From: Globodera rostochiensis
Taxonomy: Eukaryota; Nematoda; Chromadorea; Rhabditida; Heteroderidae
Direction: 5' to 3'
Assembly (NCBI GenBank): GCA_018350325.1
Contig: JAEVLN010000042.1
Location: 186,001 to 250,000, forward strand
DNA length: 64,000 nt
Shown: positions 26,655 through 38,387 of the stretch, piece after piece
Position numbering within the stretch: the first letter of the stretch is position 1
Layout: each line of letters starts with the position of its first letter
Translations under genes and position numbers: made by a program
Notes under the pieces: generated by a model
Databases searched by the model: none
What the model was told of the DNA's origin: nothing
Seen by the model: the letters and a program-made list of their open reading frames with translations, nothing else

Positions 26655-29600
26655 ATGGACTTCAACTTCCAAGATTTGGTTCACCAAGCGGAGCGGAATG
26701 CCAAACGGCAGGAGCGGAAGGTGCATGAGGCTGAGCGCGAGATGAAAGCGCGTCAGCAACAGCACATGGAGCGGTTGGCGTATGAGAAGGCGCGCGAAAA
26801 GTTGGCGTTGAAACGACGCGCGCCGCCGCCAGCGCCGCAACGGCAACAGTCGCCCCCGGCGCCGGCGCTACCGCTGCCTCCGTTGGCGGCCAAGCGCGAC
26901 CGGACGACGCGGCTGGACACCGTCGCTGGGGGCAACAAAGGTCCGCCGCAACTGCCGCGGAAGCCGTTGGATGGAGGCGAGGTTGGCTTTTTACTGCTGT
27001 TTTGGGTCCGCGCATTTTGTTTTGGATTTTGTGGTTTAAAATGTCTGTTTTTGTTAAGAGATTTCAAATTTAAAAAAAAAGCGGGATTGATTTCCGACCC
27101 ACAAGCGAAAACTGCAATTTTTGGACCAATTTGCTTAACAAATTGAGTCAAAAAATTCAAAATTTTCTTAAAAAAACTTCTGAGTAAGCCGAGCTTCGTC
27201 CGTTTCTGTTCCGGAATTTGAAAAAAATTCATTTCGATAAAGCGAGGCCGCTCTGGCTTTTGGGCTTGGAATGGGAAAATCATTAACTGAAAATGCCCGG
27301 GTCTAATCGCTCCGTTTTAATTTTAAACAATTTTTGTTGATAAATTTAGCCAACATTTGTGATTCCAAAAAAGTCTTCTGCTCCTCACTCTTCCGCTGGT
27401 GCTGGTGCTGCTGCTGTTGTTTCTGTTGCTGCTTCGTCCTCCGTGGCCACTGCTGCACGCAAAACGCAAGCGCCCAAACAAAACTGTATTCAAACGCCGC
27501 TTCAAAAGAACGGAGCACAAATTGGGCAAGTTCAACGCCAGCAACACCAACCAAAAGCGTCTTCTGGCAGTGCCACAGAAAACAAAAGGCCGCGCATTTC
27601 CATGCCGGCACCGACTCAGCAGAAGGCAAATAATTTTGTTTTTTTTACGCATTAATAAATATTCAAATTATAATAAACGAGTCACAAATTTGCCACCAAC
27701 AAATTGTGTGCATTTACACTCCAACCAAGGGCGTACTTAGAAACTTTTCGGGGGGGAGGGGGGCTAATTTGAAAAAAGTCAATCTTTAGGGGTGCATTTT
27801 TGGGTTTTATTGCATTGTCTTAGGAATTTATTTCGAAAATAGTTGGATTTTAGAGGTGCATTTTTCCTTGCATTTTTGTTAATTTCAAAAATGCAAAATT
27901 TTGAGAATTTTGCCTTACTTCTGTGGGGGGGGGGGGGTCGGCGTGCCGATAGGCGCCGCCAATTTTTTTTTTGAAAATTTAACGATAATTGTTAAGAAAT
28001 TGGCCCAAAAATGTGTCCTTTTTTTGCTGTTTTTTTGGCAATGGTGGAGAATTGCGGTCCCGACGAAAACTTTTTAAAAGTTTTTTGGAAGTTTATAAAC
28101 TAAATGCATGTTTTCTAGGGTGTAAAAATGCGTAGAACACGAATCCGAGCTCGGATTTTGCGAATGTCAAACGCCGAACCCGAATTCGACGAACATTTTT
28201 CGAACTTTCAAAATGCAACTTTTTTTTGGGTTGCCAAATTTTTTATATTGCACCTTTCGACCCGTAACGATTAAATTGTTTTGTTTTCTTATTATTACAA
28301 ACGTTTTATGCATTTTTTTCAAGGTTTTAACCTTTTTGGTTTGTGCATAAATTTTTTTTCACGTGCTGAAATTTCGTAAAATTGTTCGAATTCAGGTTCG
28401 GGGTTCGACATCCGCAAAATCCGAGCTCGGATTCGTGTTCAACGCATATTTTTACCCTAGAAAACATGCAATTGAAATTGTTAGGATTTTTTTTCGTCGG
28501 GACCGCAATTCTCCACCATTGCCGTTTTTTTGATATATTTTATTTAGAATTTATTTTTTGGGTAGATAAGGAAGCAGTCAAATTATTTTGGTTCGGTGGA
28601 CAAAAGCTGGAGGTCCTTATGTTTTGAACGAAAAAAATTTGGGAAAATTCTGCGCACACAGCTGCACATTTTAAACAACTTTTGTGAAGGGAGAAATTGT
28701 TCCGAAGACGCAGAAAATATGTTTTTCTTTAAAAAAAATGTTTTTTTTCAAGTTTTGGACAGAGAGGGAGAGAGAGAGAGGGGGGGGGGGGGGGGAAATT
28801 GTTCCGAAGTCTCAGAGAATATTTTTTCTTTAAAAATTTTTTTATTTTCAAGTTATGGACAGAGAGAGGGGGGGGGGGGGGGAATGCGGTTGTGGTGCGT
28901 ATTCCGTATTTTTTAAACTTTTTTTTATAATTTATTATTATTATATTTTTTTCAGCACGACCCTTTCACGGCGCTGATGGCCAAAGCGAATCAGAACGAC
29001 GCGTCGGCGGTGGAGCGTCTCATTGAACAGACGGCGGTCGCCGAGGCGGAGGCGTGCAGCGCGCCGACGAGGCAGCAGCAGCAGCGGAGGAGCAAGCCGA
29101 CGCCGAACAAAGCGCCGGAGGCGGAGGTGGGCGTCAGCGCCGGAAGGGAATTGACTTATGCGGCTGCGGTGCGCGAGCGAATCGCCAAGCAACAGCAACA
29201 GGCGGTCGTGGAGAAAAAGAGACGACTGACCGCCACCGGATACCGGTGGGTTGGGCGGGAGGGGGTGGGGGAGACATGGACATGGTCAGCACATTTTGGA
29301 GGGGGGGGGGTGAGGAGTAATTGGCTAAAATCGTTTAATTTTTTTCGAGATTCTTGATCGGACCTCAGGCTCTTGCTCTAGAATTGAGGCCAGGCACGAA
29401 CCTCAAAAAAAAATGTTGTTTCCCCATCGAAAAAGGAAAAAAGAAACATTTTTTTTTAGTTTTTGACAAAAACATAAATTTTTCGAGTCGAGAGCCGAGC
29501 CCAAGACTCTCGCGCATCCGTGCTGCCGATGAAAATTGGCATTTTAGGATACTTCCTCCCGAAGATTCTGAACCGAAATTGGCATCGTCAAAATCAGTGC

Positions 29601-31981
29601 AACCGCCGCCGGCCCAACAACAACAGCAGCAGAAGATCACGAAGACAGTGCCGACAAATGGCCAAACTTTGGCAACCCCAAAAGTTGCCAAAATTGTCGA
29701 AAGAGACAAACCATCAAAGACTCAACAGGGGGGCAATGTTCAACAAATGAGGTGCAAATTTTTACTAAATGGTTGAAATATAAGTTTTTTAATAAAAAAA
29801 AATTACGGAGATTTAGGAAAATTTTTTGATCAAAAACATAAACAAAAATTTATTAAAAATGTTTTGTTTTTTAAGTCGGCAAACAAATGGGACGTCGGCG
29901 CTATTACATTCGGCATCAAAACAACAGAAAGTGCCGAACATTGCCGCCGGCGGTGGCAAAAGCGTAAACAACAAAACGGTGACAACAAATGCCAACAAAA
30001 AAGCAACACCAAATGTTCAACAACAACAAATCCAGGCACAACAACAGCAAAGTCAGTCCCAACCTGCACAACAACAACAGCAGCAGCCGCAAAAGCGCTA
30101 TTTGCCTGGCGATGTTCGCTACCAGGGCACGCCCTCTGCAGCAAAGACGGCGCCGCAACAACCTGCCATTAAGAAAGGTAACCGATCGAAACGAATGAGT
30201 GGAAAACATGCAAATGTAGAGCAAGCAGGTCAAGACCGTGTTTTCCGGTTACCGGTTCCCGTATGATCTGGTTTTGTTCCGTTTTAAATTCCTTTTCCAT
30301 TCATCGATTTCTTCCACATTCCGCCTGGGTTTTCTCTAATTGTTTTTTGGTGAAAATTTTATCAAAAAATTTGCGCCTTTAGCTGTTGTGCCGACAAATG
30401 TTGGCGGCGGCCCTCCTCCGCCGTCTCCGCAGGTGGACAGCAAAAGGAAAGCGAACACTGCTAGCGCAGAGAGTTCATTGACAACGGCGACCAAATCTGT
30501 TGGCGTCGCTCCCAAAGCGCGCAAAATGGAGACGACGCCCAAAGGCGCCGAGTTGGGGAAGTTCAGGTTATTCCATGGAAAATACTGATTCTTCTACATA
30601 TAAGTAATATGTTGGGACTGACAAAAGGGAGTGCAAGAGAAAGGGATAATAGGGTGCGAGAAGTGATGAGGAGGTGAAGGGGGGGAAGGAGACAAGAAGG
30701 AGGCAAAAGGAGGGGGTGCGTGGAGAGAGAGAGCGGAAGAGAGGATCGACGAGAAAAGAGAGGCAGGGGGGAGGGGTGGGGAGTAGAGAGAGAGAGAGGG
30801 AGACAGCGCGATGGAAGAAATAATGTGTACCTGGGATACAAAAAAAGAGAGGCAGGGGGGAGGGGTGGGGAGTAGAGAGAGAGAGAGGGAGACAGCGCGA
30901 TGGAAGAAATAGTGTGTACCTGGGATACAAAAAGAAAGAGAGAGAGTGAGTGGGGGCACATTTGGAAAGGGCGAAAGAAACGGAACCGGTTTGCTTAATT
31001 TTGCCAACTTCTTTGAAGGGCTCGTGAAATGGAATTGGAAGCGGCGCTGAAGCGTGAGCGTGAAAAGGTGGCACGAATGATGGCCATGGCCAAAGAGGCG
31101 CAGAATCGGAAGCCTAAGCCGCAGCAACAGCAGGCGATGATCTCGGAGAACACGGGCAGTTTGGCACGCATCAAACGGGAGGCACAGCTCCGACGCGAGA
31201 TGGCATTGGCACACCAGAGGTGGGTTGTGGCATTTTTGGCACTACTCAAACAAATTTTGTTTCTTTCCGGAAAGCGAATCAGTAAAAATGTTTTCCAATT
31301 AATTGGACCAATTTTTTTTTGTGCCCTTCCCTACAAACTTTGAAAAAAAAACTTATTGAGTGTCTTGTCCAAGAAAAAATGTCAAAATGTCGGGTTGATT
31401 TGAAAAATTTGAACAAAAAAGAATGAGAGTGCTTGTTTTTTGTGTTCTAATGATGGTTTGGCACCCTCTCCCCCCCCCCCCTTATTTTCCAGGGATCGCC
31501 AACCGTCCTCATCGTCACGGAAGTTCGCCAACTACAGCGAGACGGACGAGGACGACGAAAATGACGATTACCGCGGCAGGCGGGAGGATGAGGAGGACGA
31601 CGAGTACGACAGTGACATGGCCGACTTCATTGACGACAGTATGGTGGACGACATGCAAAGGGAGGACTTTGAGGAGACGCTGAAGTGAGAACAAAAAACA
31701 AAAAAAATTTTTACGAAAATTCTTCATTTTTCACGGTTCAAAAAATCTATGGAAGTCTCATAGCGATTCGGATGCCCTGAAATCACATTGCTTTTGCCCC
31801 CCTAAGAATCATCAACCCGCGCTACAACAAAGAGCAATGGCTGTTGCGCGAGCGGATGATCGACGAGCGTCGCATGGACGCACGCTTTCGTGACGTGGAG
31901 GCGGAGGAGCGCCACTCTTCACGGCTTGGCCTTGTGGAGGACCTGCGGGAGGCGAAGCGGGGCAGCAAAGCACTCGGCTGA
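26655..31981 (+). CDS. SPT2 chromatin-protein homologue (SPTY2D1-like histone chaperone)
   Basis: Nine exons, 26655-26981, 27350-27625, 28956-29245, 29548-29751, 29876-30177, 30383-30566, 31019-31219, 31493-31684 and 31807-31981, join in phase to 716 residues. The N-terminus (MDFNFQDLVHQAERNAKRQE) is a charged helix. The middle is Gln-, Pro- and Lys-rich and disordered (Q tracts at about residues 265 and 345-375). The C-terminus has the SPT2 signature: an acidic stretch DEEDDEYDSDMADFIDD, then INPRYNKEQWLLRERMIDER and RRMDARFRDVEAEE. SPT2 proteins bind H3-H4 and DNA and help keep histones during transcription. Intron 2 has an apparent GC donor (AAG then GCAAAT) and a long foldback. Intron 6 holds a GA-rich duplication. 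Recognition rests mainly on the C-terminal motif and overall composition. Confidence 0.88.
27740..28037. repeat. Dispersed intronic repeat with AATTGTTAAGAAATTGG core
   Basis: SPT2 intron 2 holds poly-G followed by GGCGTGCCGATAGGCGCCG and AATTGTTAAGAAATTGGCCC. Related copies are seen near 8690-8765, 22600-22645, 27105-27150 and 32490-32575, so this is a dispersed repeat family. Confidence 0.55.
28038..28524. repeat. Long foldback palindrome in SPT2 intron 2
   Basis: The arms start GGCAATGGTGGAGAATTGCG and end with its complement. Inner blocks such as CTAGGGTGTAAAAATGCG and GAATCCGAGCTCGGATT also pair across a centre near 28290. The core GAATCCGAGCTCGGATTC is itself palindromic and occurs once in each arm. 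Confidence 0.8.
30730..30945. repeat. GA-rich tandem duplication in SPT2 intron 6
   Basis: Two copies, about 87 bp apart, of GAGGCAGGGGGGAGGGGTGG, GGAGTAGAGAGAGAGAG and GACAGCGCGATGGAAGAAAT. The purine-rich strand could form triplex or G-rich structures. Confidence 0.8.
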
Positions 31982-34900
31982 TGAACTCCGGTACGCCGGA
32001 TTGGAAACGGCGGACAAATTTCACGGGTGTAGGAGGGGGGGGGGCGGGTGCAGACATCCCTTCGGGGGGAGGGGGCGTTGTGCCGATGACGTTCGAGCGA
32101 TTGTACAGATCAGGGTTGGCGGTTCCCGGGAATTTACGGTTACCCAATGCCTGGAATTTGATGCAGTTTAGGGACGCAACCGGAATCCCGTTTTTTGGCC
32201 CGGTTTTTGAGCCCGTTTTTTAGATTCTGGTAATTTTTATGGGCAATCCTGGGGTGCTTCGGTCAGTGTTGTTGACATCCGGTTACTCGGCAGCATAGAT
32301 GCCCAAGGGGGGGGGGTCGGCTCGAGCACTGCGAGGTGCGATGTTAGGGGGGGTAGGGGTAGGGTTGCCGCGACTTCGCGTGCGATGTTGTACGCCAGAG
32401 CGCCGGCGCTCAAATGGCAAGCCAACTGAGCGCCGGCCGTTTTTTTCGCGCGTGATTTTTTCAACTACTTTTTAGGCGAGGGGGCGGGTGAGTCGGCGGT
32501 GCCGATAGGCGTCGTCGGGAAAATTTTTGACATTTTGGCTCAATTTGTTAAGAAAAATTGGTCCAAAATTTACATTTGCGATGTTATTTCTCTCTTTTTT
32601 TCCCCTACGCTGAGAAAAAATTTTCTTTTTCAAAATTTTGGGATTTTGGTGCGAGGTTGTTACAGTGGGGAGTGCCCAAGTGCGGCGTTGGGGGGGGGGG
32701 GGTCTGACCCCCCCCTTGGGCATCTATGCTCGGCAGAGGAAGCGCCAACCCTCTAATGTATTCCTCTGTTTTCGCTTCCGCCGGAATATAATTTGGAAAA
32801 TGCCAGTGACCAGCCCCGGTGGTGGTGGTTTCATAAGTCCCCAGAATTATTTTTTAATACTTGATAAATGGAATTGTTTGTTTAGTGTTGTTGTTGGGTT
32901 GTTGGTTGGACAATTTTTGTTTGAAACAAATTCTCGGTTGATTTTTCAGTAAAAAAGGATATTTAACAAATACTATATTTTTTCGAAGCCCCTAACAAAA
33001 TTAAAAAAAAAACGAAATGCCAACCAAACCCACCCAGCATTTTTACTATCATATTTTTTTTCAATGTGGCACACACTTTTTTAAGGGAAAATGCCAGTGA
33101 TTTGACGACGCTTTCCTCAGTGTGCTCTCCTGGTGATTGCTGTTCTCTTCCAAAAAGTCCCCCCGGGGGTTTTGTCTTTTATTCGTCATTTGTATTGGTT
33201 TATCTGTGATATTCTCTCCCTCTCGTCTTTTTGTAGTCCCTTCACGATTTGTTGCTTTTGCTTTTCTTCGTCTAATCAAAGAAATGTTTCATAAAAAGCC
33301 AATCAAATCAGTCAATAATCTTGTCTCTGATACATAAATCGCAGTTTATTGTGTGAATGTACTAATTATTGTATTTAAATATACAAATTAAATATGTGTG
33401 TGTTTGTGCGGGCTCTTTCATCAACACTCTATTACTATAGCTTGGACTTGAGGACCGATTGAGATTTTGATCGGGAACTTTGGAAAAAATTAATCGAGAT
33501 TTGATTGAGAATCACGATCGGTCCGAGCTCTTAGTTATCACAAGGGTTGTCGGCTTCGGACCACGCTGAATTGGACCACGAAATTTTGCGATTTTCTTAA
33601 TCGAGTGTAAGCCCCAGAAACTGACAACCCTAGTTAGCCACTATTACATAAAAGGCGTAGATTTATATAATTTTAAATTCTAATACCAAAAAAAAATGTA
33701 TCTTTAAATTTGTTTCCAAAAATTTTCTTTGTAAAAATTTATAAATTTTACTGTAATTATTAATAGGCGCTTTCAAATTTTTACATTTGTGGATTGCATT
33801 TGTTTTAATACTTTTTTTTTTTGTCGAGATTGATGGGCTTGATAAAAAGTAAATGGATTGCTTCGGGATTTGTCTTGATGTAAATCCAAAATGAATCTCA
33901 AGACTCTCTCTCTGAGAACGGCTAATTGATGCCGCGCCGTTACACGGCCTTTCATTATTATATCCGATTTTTGTTACTCAAAAGTCATTTTTTGGAGGCC
34001 GTTCATCGCTGCTCGCGCCCACCCGCCCGGAGAAGGCGCGTCGGCAGGGTGGCCAGATCACCAACGAGAAAAAATGGCAAACGGTTTCTAATAAATGCGG
34101 GTCCGAAAAGTGGCATTGTAATGGCAATTTTTCTTAACGAATTTCAAAAACCCCATTTTTTTTTGAAAATTCTGCTTCAGGGGAGGGGGTCAAAAAATTT
34201 TGACTCGAATTGTTAAGACATTTACAACCAAAAACTTCAAATTGTACGAGGAGCATTGTCTCCGACAAATGCTCATTTTCCCTCAAGAGAATTCCAAGAA
34301 ATGGCAAAACAATGGCAAGTGTGGATAAATGGCAAATTTTCAAAATAATGGCATTTGCCATTAATAAAGGGCATTCTGGCCTCCCTGCGCGTCGTCTGGG
34401 CTATAAGGCCCAACAAGTGTGAAAGGGTCCTTTCTTCCATGTGATCAGACTCCCAGGGTCACTCGGGAATGGGAGGGAGTTCCTTCCCGGGGATCCCCCT
34501 TTCTTCCCTGTTCGTTCACCGATCCTTCTGGTCTCCAAAATGTTTATTGTTGAAAGAGTCGGCATCCAAATGCACAGTATGAAGATTGAGGGTCGTCCTT
34601 CCCATCACAGAGTCCCCCGCCGGGGCCATGCCTTTGGGGGTCAAAGGCAGGTCACCGAATGAGCCCCCTCTGTTAGGTTTCTCGGCAATTTATCTTCGCC
34701 GGAGGGGCGGTCTCTCTCTCGAGGGGAAGGACAAACAATCGTGTGGGGAAAATGGAGGCGATGGTAGCCTGCGATAACGTCTGTGGGCGATATTCCTCGC
34801 TCGAGAGTTTAATCCGTCGTTCTTCCCATTCTTATTCCTCTTCTCTCCAATTGTACATATCACACAAGGTTTGGGAAAATGAATTTAGCCGATATTTGGA

Positions 34901-36731
34901 TTCGAACATTTGTCGGGCTCTAAGCTAGAGAATGAATGAACATTTAAAAGCGAACCCCGAACTTTTGATCGCGATTTACCAGGGTTAAAAATCCTGATTT
35001 CACGATTATTCCCTGATCCTTCGACGAAAAGATTCCAGAGGATCAAAAGTCCTGGAAAGTCCGGGAATGCACCCCCCCCCCCTCCTACGACTTTTTTGGC
35101 TTGCCCCCGCCTCCCCTGAAAACTTTTTTTGGTTACGGCCCGGCCAGTGGGTTTGTCCAAAAAAAATTTCTGCCCCTCCACTAGCGCTTTTTTTTCAAAA
35201 TTGGTGACCGTTCCGCGCAGAGTTCAATCACGTGCGCTCCGGTTTGTCAATCAAAGCTTTCCGGCGCCGCATGCCAATTCAAAACCCCATATCAGCTTTG
35301 CCGCGCCGATCCCCGAATTATATTTTTTTAAATTTTCAAATGGGCCATTAAATGATAAAAATTTCAACGATTTTATATTGTTTAAACTAAATTTCTTTAT
35401 CAAATGTCTTCGAGTCCAGTCCCGACGGGGAAGAGTTCTTCAGGAGCTCCCTCTGAGCACACCCCACCTACGATCATCAATGAAGGGTCGTTGTCATTAG
35501 CGGAATTTGTTCAGAGACTTGAGACGCCTGGTCACCAGACTGTGAAATCTGTATGACGCTTTCATTTGTATTCATGCGAAATGTATTTTATTTGAGTTGA
35601 CCTACTGGCGTAAAGGACGAGGTTTGGAAATGCTAGTGACACCGCCGCAGGGAGGGGATCGCTTTGCCGGGCGTGGCAATGATTTGTAAGCAATTTTTGC
35701 GCTTATACATTGATTGCCCCGGTCCGGATTCGGTCGGCACGCCCAAAGATGCCTATTTTACTCTTCCGCGGGCCTATTTTATGCAATTTTTGGTTTTTCG
35801 AAAGATCCGCCTGTGTCGATAGGCCACTTTTTTCCATTTCGGGGGGGGGGGGAATTCCCTCCTCTGCTGGTATAGATTGTCGTTCCCCTGATCCCGCCTG
35901 TCTCAATTGAATTTTCAAGTGTTGAAAACCTGGCATACGAGAGAGCGGGACGTGAGCGCCTTTCCGTCCACGGAATTTTAGAGTTTATCGTAAGTATTAA
36001 TTCAAATCGCATAAATAATTTATGTTTTTGAGGTCGGTTTCTTGAACGGTCGTGCGTATATGATTGAGTACCATTTTTAGAGTGAATGATTGAGCCGTTT
36101 TTGTTCTTAAACATTTTCGATCTGATCCAAATTTGTGTTGTGTAATAATCAGATGCAAAATTTATTCTTTTTTCTCTGGCGTCAAAGATCAGAATAAAAA
36201 CTCCAAAAAGTGCCAAAATATCGTTTTAAAAAAATGTGCTATAACTGACCAAATTCGGTCAATTTTGCGTAAAAACCGCCATAATTCGTCATTCTTTATT
36301 AATTTCCTTATTACAATTATAAATATAATATTTTCACACAAAATATTGATTTATATTGACTAAAAAGTAGCTCTAATTCTAAAATTTTTCAAACTGAATG
36401 CTATTTTTTTGGCCTTCTCTCATGATTCCCTATTCTACAAAAAAATAGGTTAAAACCTTAAAATCCGGGCCCTACTGATCATACCTATTTTTGGTGAGTT
36501 GCCCCCCCCCCCCCCCGCACCGCATTTAAAAAAAAAAATTAGAAGTAAAACACCTTTCTGGGGGTATTCGGGGTCGCAGATCTTCGAATCCCGATCCAGA
36601 ATTTGAACAAAGTCGATTAAATTTTTTTTCCAAAATTCACATTTATTGCCAAAAAATCAATTCAACTGCACAAGTAATGAGAAAAACGCGTAAACACTAA
36701 CTTTTGTACCTCCATATGCTGTGATTGGTGA
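31982..36731. other. 4.7-kb spacer, mostly without genes
   Basis: A foldback with arms AGCATAGATGCCCAAGGGGG lies at 32291-32731. A GATTGAGATTTTGATCGG-word element sits at 33439-33540. A GC-richer stretch at 34380-34940 has no long frame or recognisable RNA. A 50-codon frame at 35404-35556 (start MSSSPVPTGKSSSGAP) has Ser/Pro-rich composition but no confirmed splice partner. I cannot assign a gene here. Confidence 0.45.
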
Positions 36732-37151
36732 TCAGTCCAACGTGTCGTTTGGCTCGGCCTCCTTTTCCTCCGCTCCCCTGCTCCATCTACTGCTGGAGTT
36801 GACTTTTGCAAGCGTCAGCCGTTCCGTGATCGATGCGCACTGGGCCCCAACAAATCCAAGTGTGCTCCCCCAAAAAAAAAAAATCCGATTTTAGCGTTAG
36901 AATAAAAATATTTTTTGGAGAATTATAGAATTTGTTTGAAATTTTATTTTTCACCGTGCAGCAGCAGTAGAAGCGTTGGCGTGAATTTGGGTTATTGGCT
37001 TGGGCCCCCGGGCGTCCGCAGGATCCGCAAATCCGATTTTGCCGGCTTCTAGTAAAACCCCGAATGCTGGCACTGGAGAATTCCCGACTCCCCTTCGACT
37101 TCCACCCTCCCCCCCCCCCCCCCCCCAAGGGGTTGATCGCGGCTCAATCAT
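36732..37151 (-). CDS. Small hypothetical protein, two exons
   Basis: Exons 37151-36955 and 36864-36732 join in phase (CG then GTGAAA; acceptor GGGGAG) to 109 residues ending in TGA. Visible stretches are VLLEAGKIGFADPADARGPK, ITQIHANASTAAAR and TLGFVGAQCASITERLTLAK, followed by a Ser/Glu-rich tail. I recognise no family. The start codon at 37151 is followed by a run of 17 C on the plus strand (G codons in the gene), so the frame is exposed to slippage. A good acceptor (TTGCTTGTAG) lies just before the ATG, so the true gene may have more upstream exons, possibly near 37390-37460. Confidence 0.45.
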
Positions 37152-38387
37152 TCCCTACAAGCAATGGTGGTGTACATGCCAAATTAAGGTCTACAAATTT
37201 GCAAAAATTACCGACCCCTCCCCTCTCTATTGTTAACACTAAATAGGTGTCAAAAAGTTGCAACCAATTTGCCCTGAGGGGGCCTTTAGAGAGAGTATAA
37301 GTTCACGCTCTTCGGATTTGCGGGTGCGGAGAAAGTCGCGCATTGCTTTTTTATGAATCATATTTAATTGTCGTTATACCTTCCTCGTCCGCCGGAGAGT
37401 GACCCAATTCAACGCCGGCGGCGCTGGCGGCGGATCGTTCAAGCGCTTTCCCTAACTTCACCCACCACCAGCGCCAATTGACGCCGCCCAACGCACAACA
37501 ACAACACATTCGTCGCCCTCCTTTCGGGGAAAAGCGATTTCCCCCTTAGGCGCTTTCGCCCCAGGCGAAAGCTTCTGGTGTGAGGGGGGGGGGCGCTTTT
37601 TTTTTTTGATGGGTGGGTCCGAACTGCTCCAAAATCCCATCAAAATCCAATTCCAATTTCGCCCTTTCTTCCTTCTCTTTCCCACTGGCATTCTCTCATT
37701 CATTCATTCCTCCGGGCATGAATGAATGTCACCGCATTTCTCCTCAAAAGAAAATGTTTCAACAATTTATTTAAACCGATGATTCAAAACCCGGTTTAAA
37801 ATCACGCTTTTTATAAATTTTGTAATTTTTCGGGGGTGAGGACGAGGATAGGCTGGAAATTGGTTGCTTCATTACCCTTTTTATTTAACTGACTTACATA
37901 GGGGTGTCGTGGCTCAGTGGTAGATCTCCCCGTTTGGCATGGAGAACGGACAATCTTTTTGAATTAAAAAGCGCGCAAAAAAAATAAATTTAGAAAAAAA
38001 TTGATCACACATTTTTTAAATTTTTGCTTTAATTTTCTTAACAAATATTGTGCCGACGATGGTTTTGGCAAACTTTGAGGAGCCATAACTTTCTTCATAG
38101 TTCTTTCCGGCCAAAAATTTTTTCAGATTCTTACTGCTCAATGAGCAGAATCAAATGGTTTATAATTCATTAGTAGGGCTAAGATTTTTAGGTTTTTATC
38201 TATTTTTTAATTATTTGAGAGAAGAAAAAAAAAGATTTAGCGTTTTTTGAAATTTTTTTTTATAAAAAATGCAACTGATTAATAATTTTACCATATAAAA
38301 AAACAAGTTTTTAAGCCATTATTTTTATTTTTACTTGCTTCTGAACCCACTTTTTAGTACCTTTTAAACGACAAAACAAAACAAAAA
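37152..38387. other. Spacer upstream of the PAN/ZP gene
   Basis: A GC-rich patch at 37385-37500 may contain an exon of the neighbouring minus-strand gene, but no phase-consistent model was found. The rest is A/T-rich. GTGGCTCAGTGGTAGA at 37909-37924 resembles the A-box half of a tRNA but has no B-box. Confidence 0.4.

Noticed and set aside
26753..27283. Minus-strand frame opposite SPT2 exon 1
   Set aside because: It is a shadow of GC-rich coding DNA; the plus-strand frame carries the phase-consistent nine-exon gene.
34380..34940. Possible structural RNA or retroelement remnant
   Set aside because: It is GC-richer than its surroundings, but all six frames have frequent stops and I recognise no rRNA, snRNA, LTR or primer-binding motif.
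37909..37965. tRNA-like sequence with GTGGCTCAGTGGTAGA
   Set aside because: It has an A-box-like motif, but the anticodon loop is too long, the D stem is imperfect and there is no GGTTCGA-type B-box or T arm. At most it is a truncated tRNA-derived fragment.
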